From Lysobacter sp036697405 (lineage in GTDB: Bacteria; Pseudomonadota; Gammaproteobacteria; Xanthomonadales; Xanthomonadaceae), in the NCBI RefSeq assembly GCF_036697405.1, contig NZ_JBAHWA010000006.1, positions 62,001 to 126,000 of the forward strand: a stretch of 64,000 bases of DNA, read 5' to 3'. The notes beneath the pieces were generated by a model that made no database searches, was not told where the DNA came from, and saw only the letters and a list, made by a program, of their open reading frames with translations. Both the position numbers and the translations under genes were made by a program. Each line of letters opens with the position of its first letter. Position 1 is the first letter of the stretch. Positions 15,811 to 24,633 of this stretch are shown piece after piece.

Positions 15811-16560
15811 CTACTGGAACAACAATGCGGACATGACGAAGTTGAACATCAGCACCAGCAGGGACGCGTTGACCACCGCCTTGGTGGTGGCGACCGAGGT
15901 GCCCTCGATGGTCGGTTCGGCGTGGTAGCCGACGTAGGCCGCGACCAGCGCCGAGGTGGCGCCGAACACCCCGGACTTCAACAAGGCCACGCAGAAGTCG
16001 TCGACGAAATCGACGTTGTCCTTCAGTGCCGGCCAGAAGTAACCCGGGTCCAGGCCGATCACGTGCACGGCCTCGAGGTAGCTGGCGGCGATCGCGAAGC
16101 TGCAGAAGAAACCGGTCAGCAGCGGCACGCTCAGCACCGCGGCCCAGAAGCGCGGCGCGACCGCCTTGCCGACCGGATCGATCGCCATCAGGCCCAGGGC
16201 GGTGATTTGGTCGGTGGCGCGCATCAGGCCCAGTTCGGCCGCGATCGAGCTGCCGGCGCGGCCGATGAACAGCAGCGCGGTCAGGACCGGGCCGAGTTCG
16301 CGGTACAGCGACAGCCCCAGCAGGGTGCTCAGCGAGTTGCTGGCGCCGAAGGTGGCGAGCGTGCGGTAACCCTGCAGAGTCAGCACCAGGCCCACGAACG
16401 CGCCGCCAACGGCGATGATCGGCAGCGAACGTGCGCCTATCTTGTAAATCTCGCGGACCAGCTCGCGGAAGAAGTCCGGTGTCGGCTTGGACGCGCGGAA
16501 CACCGACAGGGTGAACAGGCCGGCGCGGCCGAGCTGGCGGGTGGCTTCGACGAAGGCCAT
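15811..16560 (-). CDS. mlaE: ABC transporter permease MlaE
   Basis: A 249-residue MlaE/Ttg2B permease with about six hydrophobic segments. Family motifs are present: LPIIAVGGAFVGLVLTLQGY, LYRELGPVLTALLFIGRAGS, and AAELGLMRATDQITALGLMA, with the Glu-rich cytoplasmic coupling loop in between. It pairs with MlaF to drive lipid movement through the MlaD ring. Its ATG overlaps the mlaF stop as ATGA, so the two subunits are probably made in equal amounts. Confidence 0.93.
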   Translation of the reverse strand: MAFVEATRQLGRAGLFTLSVFRASKPTPDFFRELVREIYKIGARSLPIIAVGGAFVGLVLTLQGYRTLATFGASNSLSTLLGLSLYRELGPVLTALLFIGRAGSSIAAELGLMRATDQITALGLMAIDPVGKAVAPRFWAAVLSVPLLTGFFCSFAIAASYLEAVHVIGLDPGYFWPALKDNVDFVDDFCVALLKSGVFGATSALVAAYVGYHAEPTIEGTSVATTKAVVNASLLVLMFNFVMSALLFQ

Positions 16561-17363
16561 CAGGCGGCCTCCGCCGTGCGCGGCGCGGCGTCGAAGGCGA
16601 TCGGGCCGTCGGGTTGGCCGCGCAGGAACTGCTGCACCAGCGGGTCGGTGCTGGCTTCCAGCTGCGCCGGGGTACCGGAGAAGACGATGCCGCCGTTGGC
16701 GATCACGATGGCGTGGTCGGCCACCGGCAGGGTTTCGTGGACGTGGTGGGTCACGATGATGCTGGTCAGGCCGAGGGTGTCGTTGAGACGGCGGACCAGG
16801 CTCATGACCACGCCCGAGGCGATCGGGTCCAGGCCGGTCAGCGGTTCGTCGTAGATCATCAGCGGCGGGTCCAGCGCCAGCGCGCGCGCCAGCGCGACCC
16901 GGCGCGCCATGCCGCCGGAGAGTTCGCGCGGGTAAGCGTCGGCGGCCGCGCGCAGGCCGACCGCGTTGAGCTTCATCAGCACCACACGGCGGATCAGCGC
17001 GTCGGGCAGATCGGTGTGGGTGCGCAGCGGCAGCGCCACGTTCTCGGCCGCGGTCAGGTCGGTAAGCAGGCCGTTGCCCTGCAGCAGCACGCCCAGACCC
17101 TTGCGCAGTTCCAGCAGCGCGCGCGAACGCCGCGGCACGTCCTGGCCCAGCACTTCGACCCGGCCCGCGGCGGGCGCGAGTTCGCCGGTCAGCGCCGACA
17201 GCAGGGTCGACTTGCCGCTGCCGGAGGGGCCCAGCACGGCGACGATGCTGCCGCGCGGCACCGACAGGTTGATGTCGCGCAGCACGGCGCGGCCGCCGCG
17301 ATCCAGTCGCAGGTCGGTCAGGCGGACGATGGGCGTTTCGGTCGTCATGCTGGGGGGCGTCAT
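16560..17363 (-). CDS. mlaF: ABC transporter ATP-binding protein MlaF
   Basis: A 267-residue ATPase and the first gene of the mla operon. Walker A is GPSGSGKST near residue 47, the signature is LSGGMARR near 147, Walker B LMIYDEPLTG near 168, and the switch His is in IIVTHHVHE near 203. It powers MlaE. Two nearby in-frame ATGs (17363 and 17348) are possible starts; neither has a strong ribosome binding site, and the longer one is given. The operon promoter must lie in the 281-base gap shared with the divergent recC gene. Confidence 0.93.
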   Translation of the reverse strand: MTPPSMTTETPIVRLTDLRLDRGGRAVLRDINLSVPRGSIVAVLGPSGSGKSTLLSALTGELAPAAGRVEVLGQDVPRRSRALLELRKGLGVLLQGNGLLTDLTAAENVALPLRTHTDLPDALIRRVVLMKLNAVGLRAAADAYPRELSGGMARRVALARALALDPPLMIYDEPLTGLDPIASGVVMSLVRRLNDTLGLTSIIVTHHVHETLPVADHAIVIANGGIVFSGTPAQLEASTDPLVQQFLRGQPDGPIAFDAAPRTAEAA

Positions 17364-17632
17364 CCGGAGAGGTGCGGCCGCGCGCGGCCCACGCGGGGTC
17401 GCAAGTTTCGGCAGCTTGGCGGGCTGAGGCTGAACGGGGATGCAGCGCGGTCATTGTCGCAGGTTCGGCGGCGACGCTACGCGCGCGCAGGTCGCCGTCT
17501 TGTCGGCGCATGCTGAAGGGCCTGGATTAAGAAGCCTTTAAGGCAGCGATGTGCTCGTAGTGCGCCGCCGACGGCCCACCCGGGCACGCCGCGCCGCCGC
17601 GCGGGATCGCCACGCGCGCGACCGCGCTGCGG

Positions 17633-17638
17633 CAAGAT
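17633..17638 (+). promoter_or_regulatory. Candidate -10 box for recC (leaderless)
   Basis: CAAGAT lies 6 bases before the recC ATG at 17645, the same spacing as for rlmI and rmuC, but the hexamer has C in place of the first T. Confidence 0.3.
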
Positions 17639-17644
17639 GTCGCG

Positions 17645-20600
17645 ATGCCCGGCCGTCCCGACTTCCGCCTCTACCACTCCAATGCGCTGGACGTGCTGGC
17701 CGGATTGCTGGCGCAGGAACTGCGCACGCCCGCGCCCGGACAGTCGGCGCTGGCGCCGGAGGTGGTGCTGATCCCGCAGGTGGCGATGCGGCGCTGGCTG
17801 CAGGCGACCCTGGCCCAGGCCTACGGCATCGCGGCCAACCTGGAGTTCCTGACCCCGGGCGAGTTCGTGCAGCGCGCGCTGGACGCCAACGTGCCCGGGG
17901 TCGAGGACGACATCGGCGCCGAGGCGCTGCGCTGGCGGCTCTATAAGGAGCTCTCGCAGCCGGCCGCGCTGCGCGAGCCGGCCCTGGCCGAGCTGCGCGG
18001 CTACCTGTCCGGCGCCGATCCGCTCAAGCCCTGGTCGTTGGCCGGCGAATTGGCGGGCCTGTTCGAGAAGTACCAGGCCTGGCGCCGCGACTGGCTGCGC
18101 GCCTGGGACCAGGGCCAGGACCGCGACGACGCCCAGGCCGCGCTGTGGCGCCGGGTCGCCGGCGCCAGCCGCTACCGCGCGCGCCGCATCGCCGACTACC
18201 TGGACCGCCACGGCGGCGGCGACACGCCGGTGCCGGCCGGGCTGCCGCCGCGCCTGTTCGCCTTCGCCACCCTCAACGTCTCGCCCGACGTGCTGCGGGT
18301 GATCGCGACCCAGGCCCGCGCCGGCGTGCTGCACTTCTATCTGCCCACGCCCAGCCGCAAGTACTGGGGCGATCTGAGCAGCTACGGCGAGCGCCTGCGC
18401 CTGCTCGAGACCGACGCGCTGGCGCCGGACCAGGACGAGAATCCGCTGCTGCAGGCCTGGGGCGCGGCCGGTCGCGACTTCATGGCGGTGCTGGGCGGTT
18501 ACGAAGTGGTGCACCCCTCCGGCGAGATCGCCGCCTACGCCGATCCCGAACTCGACCCGGCCGACGAGCCCGCGCGCGACAGCCTGCTGCGGCGCCTGCA
18601 GCGCGACCTGCTGCACCGGCGCGCGCCGGCGGTGCCGGCCTGGCGACCGGCGCTGGACCGCACCGATCCCAGCCTGCAGGTGCACGCCTGCCACACCCGC
18701 CTGCGCGAAGTGCAGGTGCTGCACGACCAACTGCGCGGCCTGCTCGAAGACCCGCGCTTCGATCCGCCGCTGCAGCCGCGCGAGATCGCGGTGCTGGCGC
18801 CCGACATCGATCCCTACGCGCCGCACATCGCCGCGGTGTTCGGCGGCCTGGCCGGGCGCCCGGGTTTCATTCCCTATGCCCTGGCCGACGTCAGCCCGCT
18901 CGCCGCCGAGCCGCTGGCCGACGTGTTCCTGCGCCTGCTCGCGTTGCCGGTGTCGCGTTTCGGCCTCAGCGAGATCCTCGACCTGCTGGCCGCGCCGGCG
19001 ATCGCCGATGCCGCCGGCCTGGACGCGCCGGCGCTGGAGCGTCTGCACACCTGGCTGCACGAGGCCGGCGCGCGCTGGGGCATCGACGAGGCCCACCGCG
19101 CGCGCCACGACGCCCCGGCCGACGACGCCTACACCTGGCGTTTCGCGCTGGACCGCCTGCTGATCGGGCACGCCAGCGGCGGCGACGAGGACATCGCCGG
19201 CGTCGCGCCTTACACCGAGCTGGAAGGCAGCGCGCTGGACGCCCTGGACGCGTTGATCCGCCTGCTGCGTGTGCTGGCGCGCAACGAACGCGCGCTGGGC
19301 GCGGCGATGCCGCCCGCGCAGTGGCGCGATCGCTTGCTCGGCCTGCTGCAGGCGCTGCTGCCGCGGCGCCCGCACGACGCCGGCGATCAGCGCACCCTGG
19401 AGCGCCTGCGCCTGCTGGTGGAAGGCTTCGCGCGCGAGGCCGAACGCGCCGGCTTCGAGGCGCCGGTGCCGGCCGAGGTGGTGCGCGCGCATTTCCGCGC
19501 CGCCCTCGGCGAGGCCGACACGCGCGCGCCGCTGCTCACCGGCGGGGTCAGCTTCGGCCGCATGGTGCCGATGCGGCTGATCCCGTTCCGGGCGATCTGC
19601 CTGCTGGGCATGAACGACGGCGACTACCCGCGCCGCGATCCGGTCGGCGGCCTCAACCGTCTGGCCGCCGAGCTGGGCAGCGCCGCGCGCCGCCACGGCG
19701 ACCGCTCCCTGCGCGAGGACGATCGTTTCCTGTTCCTGCAGTTGTTCGTGGCCGCCTCCGAGGTGCTGTACCTGAGCTACCTCGGCGCCGACCCGCGCGA
19801 CGGCAGCCTGCGCGAACCCTCGCCGCTGGTGTCGGAGCTGCTGGACGTGGCCGCGCGCTACCACCAGGCGCCCGATGCCGCGCGCGCGGCGCTGACCGTG
19901 CGCGAACCGCTGCAGCCGTTCTCGCCGGCCGCATTCGGCGCCGGCGACGGCGCCGACCCCGCACCGGAGCCGCGCCGCTACAGCTACCGCGGCGAATGGC
20001 AGGCGGCCGCGCAGGCGGGCGGCGAGGCGCGCGCCGAACCGGCGCCCTGGATCGACGGCCCGCTGGCGGCCGTGGACGCGGCCGCGCCGCGCATCGCGCT
20101 GGCCGATCTGCGCGCGTTCCTGCGCGATCCGCCGGGCGCCTTCCTGCGCCAGCGTCTGAACCTGCGCCTGCCCGACGCCGGCGCGGCGATGGACGATGTC
20201 GAACCGCTGCTGCTGCCCGGCCGCGGCCTGCAGCGCCAGCAGTTGCAGCAGGCGGTGTACGAGGCCCTGCTGGCCGGCCGCGGCGAGACGCTGCAGGCGC
20301 AGCTGCGCGCGCGCGCGCTGCTGCCGTCCGGGCCGTTGGGGCGGCGCCAGCTCGACAGCCTGCTCGCGGAAGTGCGGCCGTACGCGGACGCGTTCGCGCA
20401 TTGGCGCCAGCAGCAGGCGCCGCAATCGCAGCGTTTCGAACTCGAGCTCGAGGCCGGCCGCCTGCACGGCCGCGTCGACGATCTCTACGCCGCCGGCCTG
20501 GCCCGGCTGCGCTTCGGCAAGCTGCACGGCCCGGCCCAGATCGCCCACGGCCTGGACTGGCTGGTGCTGTCGGCGCTGGGCGATCCGCGCCCGCTGGCGC

Positions 20601-20980
20601 AGTTCGCCGAGGCCGCCGGCGGGGTCGGCCCGATGCTGCGCGCGGCCGCCGATCCGGCGCAGGCGCGCACCGCCCTGGACGCCCTGCTGCGCTTGCGCCT
20701 GCACGGCCTGCGCGAACCCCTGCCGTTCCTGCCGCGCGCGGGCTGGCTGTGGTACGCGGCGCAGGCCGAAGGCCGCGATGCCTGGCCGCAGGCCGCGTTG
20801 CAATGGCACGGCGGCAGCCACAGCTGGAGCGAGGCCGAGGCCAGCGGCGCGCGCCTGGCCCTGCGCGGCCGCGATCCGTTCGCCGGCGCCGGCGAGGCCG
20901 AGCTGGCCGAGGAGTTCCGCGCGATCGCGCGACTGGTGTTCGACGCCGTCGTGCACGCCCGCAGCGAGGACGCGCGATGA
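17645..20980 (+). CDS. recC: Exodeoxyribonuclease V subunit gamma, RecC
   Basis: An 1111-residue RecC, close to the E. coli length of 1122. RecC holds the RecBCD complex together, splits the duplex ahead of the motors and recognises Chi. Family landmarks include the N-terminal FRLYHSNALDVLAGLLAQ, VLIPQVAMRRWLQ, LFAFATLNVSPDVLRVI, and the GVSFGRMVPMRLIPFRAICL, LLGMNDGDYPR block typical of the inactive helicase core. The C-terminal third resembles the inactive nuclease fold. It is the first gene of recC-recB-recD and overlaps recB by ATGA. Confidence 0.93.
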   Translation: MPGRPDFRLYHSNALDVLAGLLAQELRTPAPGQSALAPEVVLIPQVAMRRWLQATLAQAYGIAANLEFLTPGEFVQRALDANVPGVEDDIGAEALRWRLYKELSQPAALREPALAELRGYLSGADPLKPWSLAGELAGLFEKYQAWRRDWLRAWDQGQDRDDAQAALWRRVAGASRYRARRIADYLDRHGGGDTPVPAGLPPRLFAFATLNVSPDVLRVIATQARAGVLHFYLPTPSRKYWGDLSSYGERLRLLETDALAPDQDENPLLQAWGAAGRDFMAVLGGYEVVHPSGEIAAYADPELDPADEPARDSLLRRLQRDLLHRRAPAVPAWRPALDRTDPSLQVHACHTRLREVQVLHDQLRGLLEDPRFDPPLQPREIAVLAPDIDPYAPHIAAVFGGLAGRPGFIPYALADVSPLAAEPLADVFLRLLALPVSRFGLSEILDLLAAPAIADAAGLDAPALERLHTWLHEAGARWGIDEAHRARHDAPADDAYTWRFALDRLLIGHASGGDEDIAGVAPYTELEGSALDALDALIRLLRVLARNERALGAAMPPAQWRDRLLGLLQALLPRRPHDAGDQRTLERLRLLVEGFAREAERAGFEAPVPAEVVRAHFRAALGEADTRAPLLTGGVSFGRMVPMRLIPFRAICLLGMNDGDYPRRDPVGGLNRLAAELGSAARRHGDRSLREDDRFLFLQLFVAASEVLYLSYLGADPRDGSLREPSPLVSELLDVAARYHQAPDAARAALTVREPLQPFSPAAFGAGDGADPAPEPRRYSYRGEWQAAAQAGGEARAEPAPWIDGPLAAVDAAAPRIALADLRAFLRDPPGAFLRQRLNLRLPDAGAAMDDVEPLLLPGRGLQRQQLQQAVYEALLAGRGETLQAQLRARALLPSGPLGRRQLDSLLAEVRPYADAFAHWRQQQAPQSQRFELELEAGRLHGRVDDLYAAGLARLRFGKLHGPAQIAHGLDWLVLSALGDPRPLAQFAEAAGGVGPMLRAAADPAQARTALDALLRLRLHGLREPLPFLPRAGWLWYAAQAEGRDAWPQAALQWHGGSHSWSEAEASGARLALRGRDPFAGAGEAELAEEFRAIARLVFDAVVHARSEDAR

Positions 20981-23900
20981 GCGGGCACACCGGCGATCTG
21001 TTCGACGACCTGCCGGCACCCGGACCCGTATCCGTGCCCGTACCGGACGACGCCTACCTGCGCCTGCCGCTGCACGGCCTGCAGCTGATCGAGGCCAGCG
21101 CCGGCACCGGCAAGACCTACACCCTGGCCACCCTGGTCACGCGCCTGGTGATCGAACGCGGCCTGCGCGTCGGCCAGATCCTGGCGGTGACCTTCACCGA
21201 TGCGGCCACCCAGGAGCTGCGCGAGCGCCTGCGCAAGCGCCTGCTGCTGGCCGCGCGCATCGCCGCCGAAGACCCGGCCCTGCCCGCGAGCGAGGACGAC
21301 GGCGAGCGCGCGGTCACGCGCGCGCTGATCGCCGCGCGCGCGCGCGAAGAGGCGCCCGCGGCCCTGCGCGCGCGCCTGCGCCGCGCCGCCGGCGAGATCG
21401 ACCTGGCCGCGGTGGTGACCATCCACGGCTTCTGCGCGCGCGTGCTCAGCGAGCATGCGCTGGAAACCGGGCAGGCCTTCCTCGCCCCGGAGATGATCGG
21501 CAGCGACCGCGAACTGCGCGAGGAGGTCGCGGTGGACTTGTGGCGCTCGCTGGGCACCGACGCGGTCGCCGCCGAACTGCTGCAGGCGCGCTGGCCGGCC
21601 GGGCCGCCGGCGCTGGCCGCCGACCTGGGCCCGCTGCTGCGCGCCACGCGCCTCAAGCCGGCCTTGCCCGCGCCCACGCCCGATCCGCTGCCGCTGCTGC
21701 AGACGCGCGCGGCCGCGCTGCGCGACAGCTACCGGCAGCACGGCGCCCAGGCCTTCGCCGATCTGCAGGCGGCGATGGCGGCCAAGGTGCTCAACGGCCA
21801 GACCTGGCGCGCCGAACTGCCCGGCGCCCTGCGCGAGGCGCTGACGCGCTGGTGCGCGCACGGCGAGGCCGGCGCGCGCATCGAGGCGCGCATCGACCGC
21901 ATGACCCCGGCCGCGCTCGCCGACCGCACCAACAAGGGCAAGCAGGCGCAGACCCCGGCCTCGCCGCTGTTCGTCGCCATCGCCGACTACCTCGAGGCCG
22001 TCGCCGCGCGCGCGCAATGGCTGGACGCGCAGGGCCTGGCCCTGGTCCACCGCATACGCGACGAGGCCGCCGCGCGCCTGGCCGAGCTCAAGCGCGTGCG
22101 CCGCGTGCAGACCTACGACGATCTGATCGACGGCGTCGCCCAGGCCTTGAGCGGCCCGCATGCCGACGCCCTGGTCGCGCGCCTGCGCGCACAGTACGCG
22201 GTCGCCCTGGTCGACGAGTTCCAGGACACCGACGCGCGCCAATGGGCGATCTTCGAACGCGTGTTCGGGCCCGGCGGGCAAGAGGGCGGCAGCCTGTTCG
22301 TGATCGGCGACCCCAAGCAGGCGATCTACGGCTTCCGCGGCGGCGACGTCCACACCTATCTGGCCGCCGCCGCCCAGGCCGAGCTGGCGCCGCCGCTGCT
22401 GCGCAACTTCCGCTCGCGGCCCTCGCTGCTGCGCGCGATCCAAGCCCTGTACGCGCGCGCCGGCGCCGCCGCCTTCGTCGACGCGCGCATCCGTTTCCTC
22501 GCCGTCGAGCCCGGCGGCAGCGTGTCCGACGACGCCCTGCAGCGCCACGGCCGGCGCGCGCCGGCGCTGACCCTGCGCCGCCTGCCCGCGCCCGACGACG
22601 GCCGCAAGAACGCCGTGTGGAACGCGCCGGAATCGCGCGAACTGGCCACCCGTGCCTGCGTGGCCGCGATCCACACCTGGCTCGCCGACGCGCGCGCCGG
22701 CCGGGCCCGCCTCGACGGCCGCGCGCTGCAACCGGCCGACATCGCGGTGCTGGTGCGCAGCCACGACGAAGCCGCGCGCGTGCAGCGCGCCCTGGTCGCC
22801 GCCGGCATCCCCGCGGTCGCGGCCGGGCGCCAGAGCGTGTTCGCGACCGAGCAGGCGCTGGAACTGCTGGCCCTGTTCGAGGCCCTGCTGCAGCCCGGCG
22901 ATCACGGCCGCCTGCGCGGCGCCCTGGCCAGCGTGTTCCTGGGCCTGGACGCGCAGGCGATCGCGCGCATGGACGCCGACGACGCCTGGCAGCGCGACTG
23001 GCAGCTGCGCGCGCTGGAATGGCGCGAGCGCTGGCAGCGCCACGGCCCGCTGGCCCTGGTCGCCGACCTGTGCGCGCAGCAGGCGCCGCGCCTGCTGGCG
23101 CTGGGCGACGGCGAGCGCCGCCTGACCAACCTGCTGCAACTGGGCGAAGCCCTACAGGAGGCCGACGCCCAGGCGCTGGGCCTGCACGGCCTGGTCGATT
23201 GGCTGCGCCTGCGCATCGCCGAGGCCGACGACAACGACGAACAACAGCAGCTGCGCCTGGAATCGGACGCGCGCCGCGTGCAGATCCTGACCCTGCACAA
23301 GAGCAAGGGCCTGGAGTTCGGCCTGGTGTTCCTGCCGTTCGCGGCGATCGGTCGCGAGCCGCGCGGCGGGCGCCATTGCGAGTATCCCGACGACGAAGGC
23401 CGCGTCCTGCAGCTGGAGGGCGAGCACGACGACGCCCGCACGCCGGTCTGGAGCGAGGCGCGCGCGCGCGCCCTGCGCGAGGCCGAAGCCGAGGACGCGC
23501 GCCTGCTCTACGTCGGCCTGACCCGCGCCCGCCACGCGCTGTGGCTGGCGACCGGCCCGCTGTACCTGGGCGCGGCCACGCCGCTGGCGCCGATGCTGGA
23601 CGCGCCGGAGGCCCTGGACAGCGGCGATGCCGGCGATATCGAACTCGACGAAGGCGCACTGGAAGCGCGTCCCGCGCCGCTGCGCCCCGAAGACCCGGGC
23701 GCGGTGCCGCCCGCGCGCAGCCTGCGCCGCGGCCTGGCGCGCGACTGGTGGGTGCACAGCTTCACCCAGCTCACCCGCGAAGACGGCGGCCAGCGCATCG
23801 CCGACGAACACGGCGCGCAGGACGAACCCGAACCGCTGGCGCTGCCCGCGCCGCAGGACCTGCCGATCGACGTGATGGAGCTGCGCTTCTCCGGCAGCCG

Positions 23901-24633
23901 TTTCGGCAATGCCGTGCACACCGCGCTGGAGCGCTGCGACTTCGCCGCCTGGGGCGACTGGCGCCGCCTGGGCCTGGTGCCGGACGGGCAGGAAGCGCTG
24001 CTGCGCGCCGCCCTGCACGAACAGGGCTATACCGATGCCGACATCGAAGGCGGCGGTTTGGAGATCCTGGCGCGGCTGGTCGGCGCCACCCTCACCGCGA
24101 CCCTGCCCGAAGGCACCCGCCTGGCCGATCTGGCGCCGGCCGCGCTGCGCGCCGAGATGGAATTCCATTTCGCCCTCAACGATGCCTCGACGTCGGCCCT
24201 GCTGGAGCTGCTGCACGCGCACGGTTGGCTGCGCGCGCGCCAGGCCTTCGGCCACCGGCGCCGCCTCGACGGCCTGATGACCGGCAAGATCGACCTGGTC
24301 TACCTGCACCAGGGGCGCTACTACCTGCTCGACTACAAGACCAACCGCCTGCCGTCCTACGACGCCGCCGCGATCGAGCGCGCGATGGACGACAGCGAGT
24401 ACACCCTGCAAGCGCTGATCTACACCCTGGCCCTGCACCGCTGGCTGCGTTTCCGGCTCGGCGCCGACTACGACTACGCGCGCGATTTCGGCGGCACGCG
24501 CTATCTGTTCTGCCGCGGCCTGGATCCGATGCGTTCCGACGCCGAGAGCGCGGGCATCCACGCCGAAGTGCCGCCGCGCGCGCTGGTCGAGGCCCTGGAC
24601 GCCCTGTTCGGCGGCGCCGGAGGGGCGCCATGA
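20977..24633 (+). CDS. recB: Exodeoxyribonuclease V subunit beta, RecB
   Basis: A 1218-residue SF1A helicase-nuclease, the slow 3'-5' motor and only nuclease of RecBCD, which loads RecA after Chi. Walker A is EASAGTGKTYTLATL near residue 33, motif II VDEFQDTDARQW near 411, motif III FVIGDPKQAIYGFRGGD near 446, motif V ILTLHKSKGLEFGLVFLP near 770, and motif VI RLLYVGLTRAR near 844. The C-terminal nuclease shows GKIDLVYLHQGRYYLLDYKT near residue 1105 with Asp and DYK of the active site. The ATG start overlaps the recC stop by four bases; the open frame upstream of it lies inside recC and is not used. Confidence 0.94.
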   Translation: MSGHTGDLFDDLPAPGPVSVPVPDDAYLRLPLHGLQLIEASAGTGKTYTLATLVTRLVIERGLRVGQILAVTFTDAATQELRERLRKRLLLAARIAAEDPALPASEDDGERAVTRALIAARAREEAPAALRARLRRAAGEIDLAAVVTIHGFCARVLSEHALETGQAFLAPEMIGSDRELREEVAVDLWRSLGTDAVAAELLQARWPAGPPALAADLGPLLRATRLKPALPAPTPDPLPLLQTRAAALRDSYRQHGAQAFADLQAAMAAKVLNGQTWRAELPGALREALTRWCAHGEAGARIEARIDRMTPAALADRTNKGKQAQTPASPLFVAIADYLEAVAARAQWLDAQGLALVHRIRDEAAARLAELKRVRRVQTYDDLIDGVAQALSGPHADALVARLRAQYAVALVDEFQDTDARQWAIFERVFGPGGQEGGSLFVIGDPKQAIYGFRGGDVHTYLAAAAQAELAPPLLRNFRSRPSLLRAIQALYARAGAAAFVDARIRFLAVEPGGSVSDDALQRHGRRAPALTLRRLPAPDDGRKNAVWNAPESRELATRACVAAIHTWLADARAGRARLDGRALQPADIAVLVRSHDEAARVQRALVAAGIPAVAAGRQSVFATEQALELLALFEALLQPGDHGRLRGALASVFLGLDAQAIARMDADDAWQRDWQLRALEWRERWQRHGPLALVADLCAQQAPRLLALGDGERRLTNLLQLGEALQEADAQALGLHGLVDWLRLRIAEADDNDEQQQLRLESDARRVQILTLHKSKGLEFGLVFLPFAAIGREPRGGRHCEYPDDEGRVLQLEGEHDDARTPVWSEARARALREAEAEDARLLYVGLTRARHALWLATGPLYLGAATPLAPMLDAPEALDSGDAGDIELDEGALEARPAPLRPEDPGAVPPARSLRRGLARDWWVHSFTQLTREDGGQRIADEHGAQDEPEPLALPAPQDLPIDVMELRFSGSRFGNAVHTALERCDFAAWGDWRRLGLVPDGQEALLRAALHEQGYTDADIEGGGLEILARLVGATLTATLPEGTRLADLAPAALRAEMEFHFALNDASTSALLELLHAHGWLRARQAFGHRRRLDGLMTGKIDLVYLHQGRYYLLDYKTNRLPSYDAAAIERAMDDSEYTLQALIYTLALHRWLRFRLGADYDYARDFGGTRYLFCRGLDPMRSDAESAGIHAEVPPRALVEALDALFGGAGGAP

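Noticed and set aside
18145..20976. Upstream extension of the RecB frame (total 2162 residues)
   Set aside because: It lies within recC in another frame and reads as Arg/Pro/Ala-rich noise. The ATGA overlap at 20977 gives the family start.
20485..23139. An 884-residue open frame antisense to recB
   Set aside because: Shadow frame of GC-rich coding DNA; recB motifs on the plus strand are complete.
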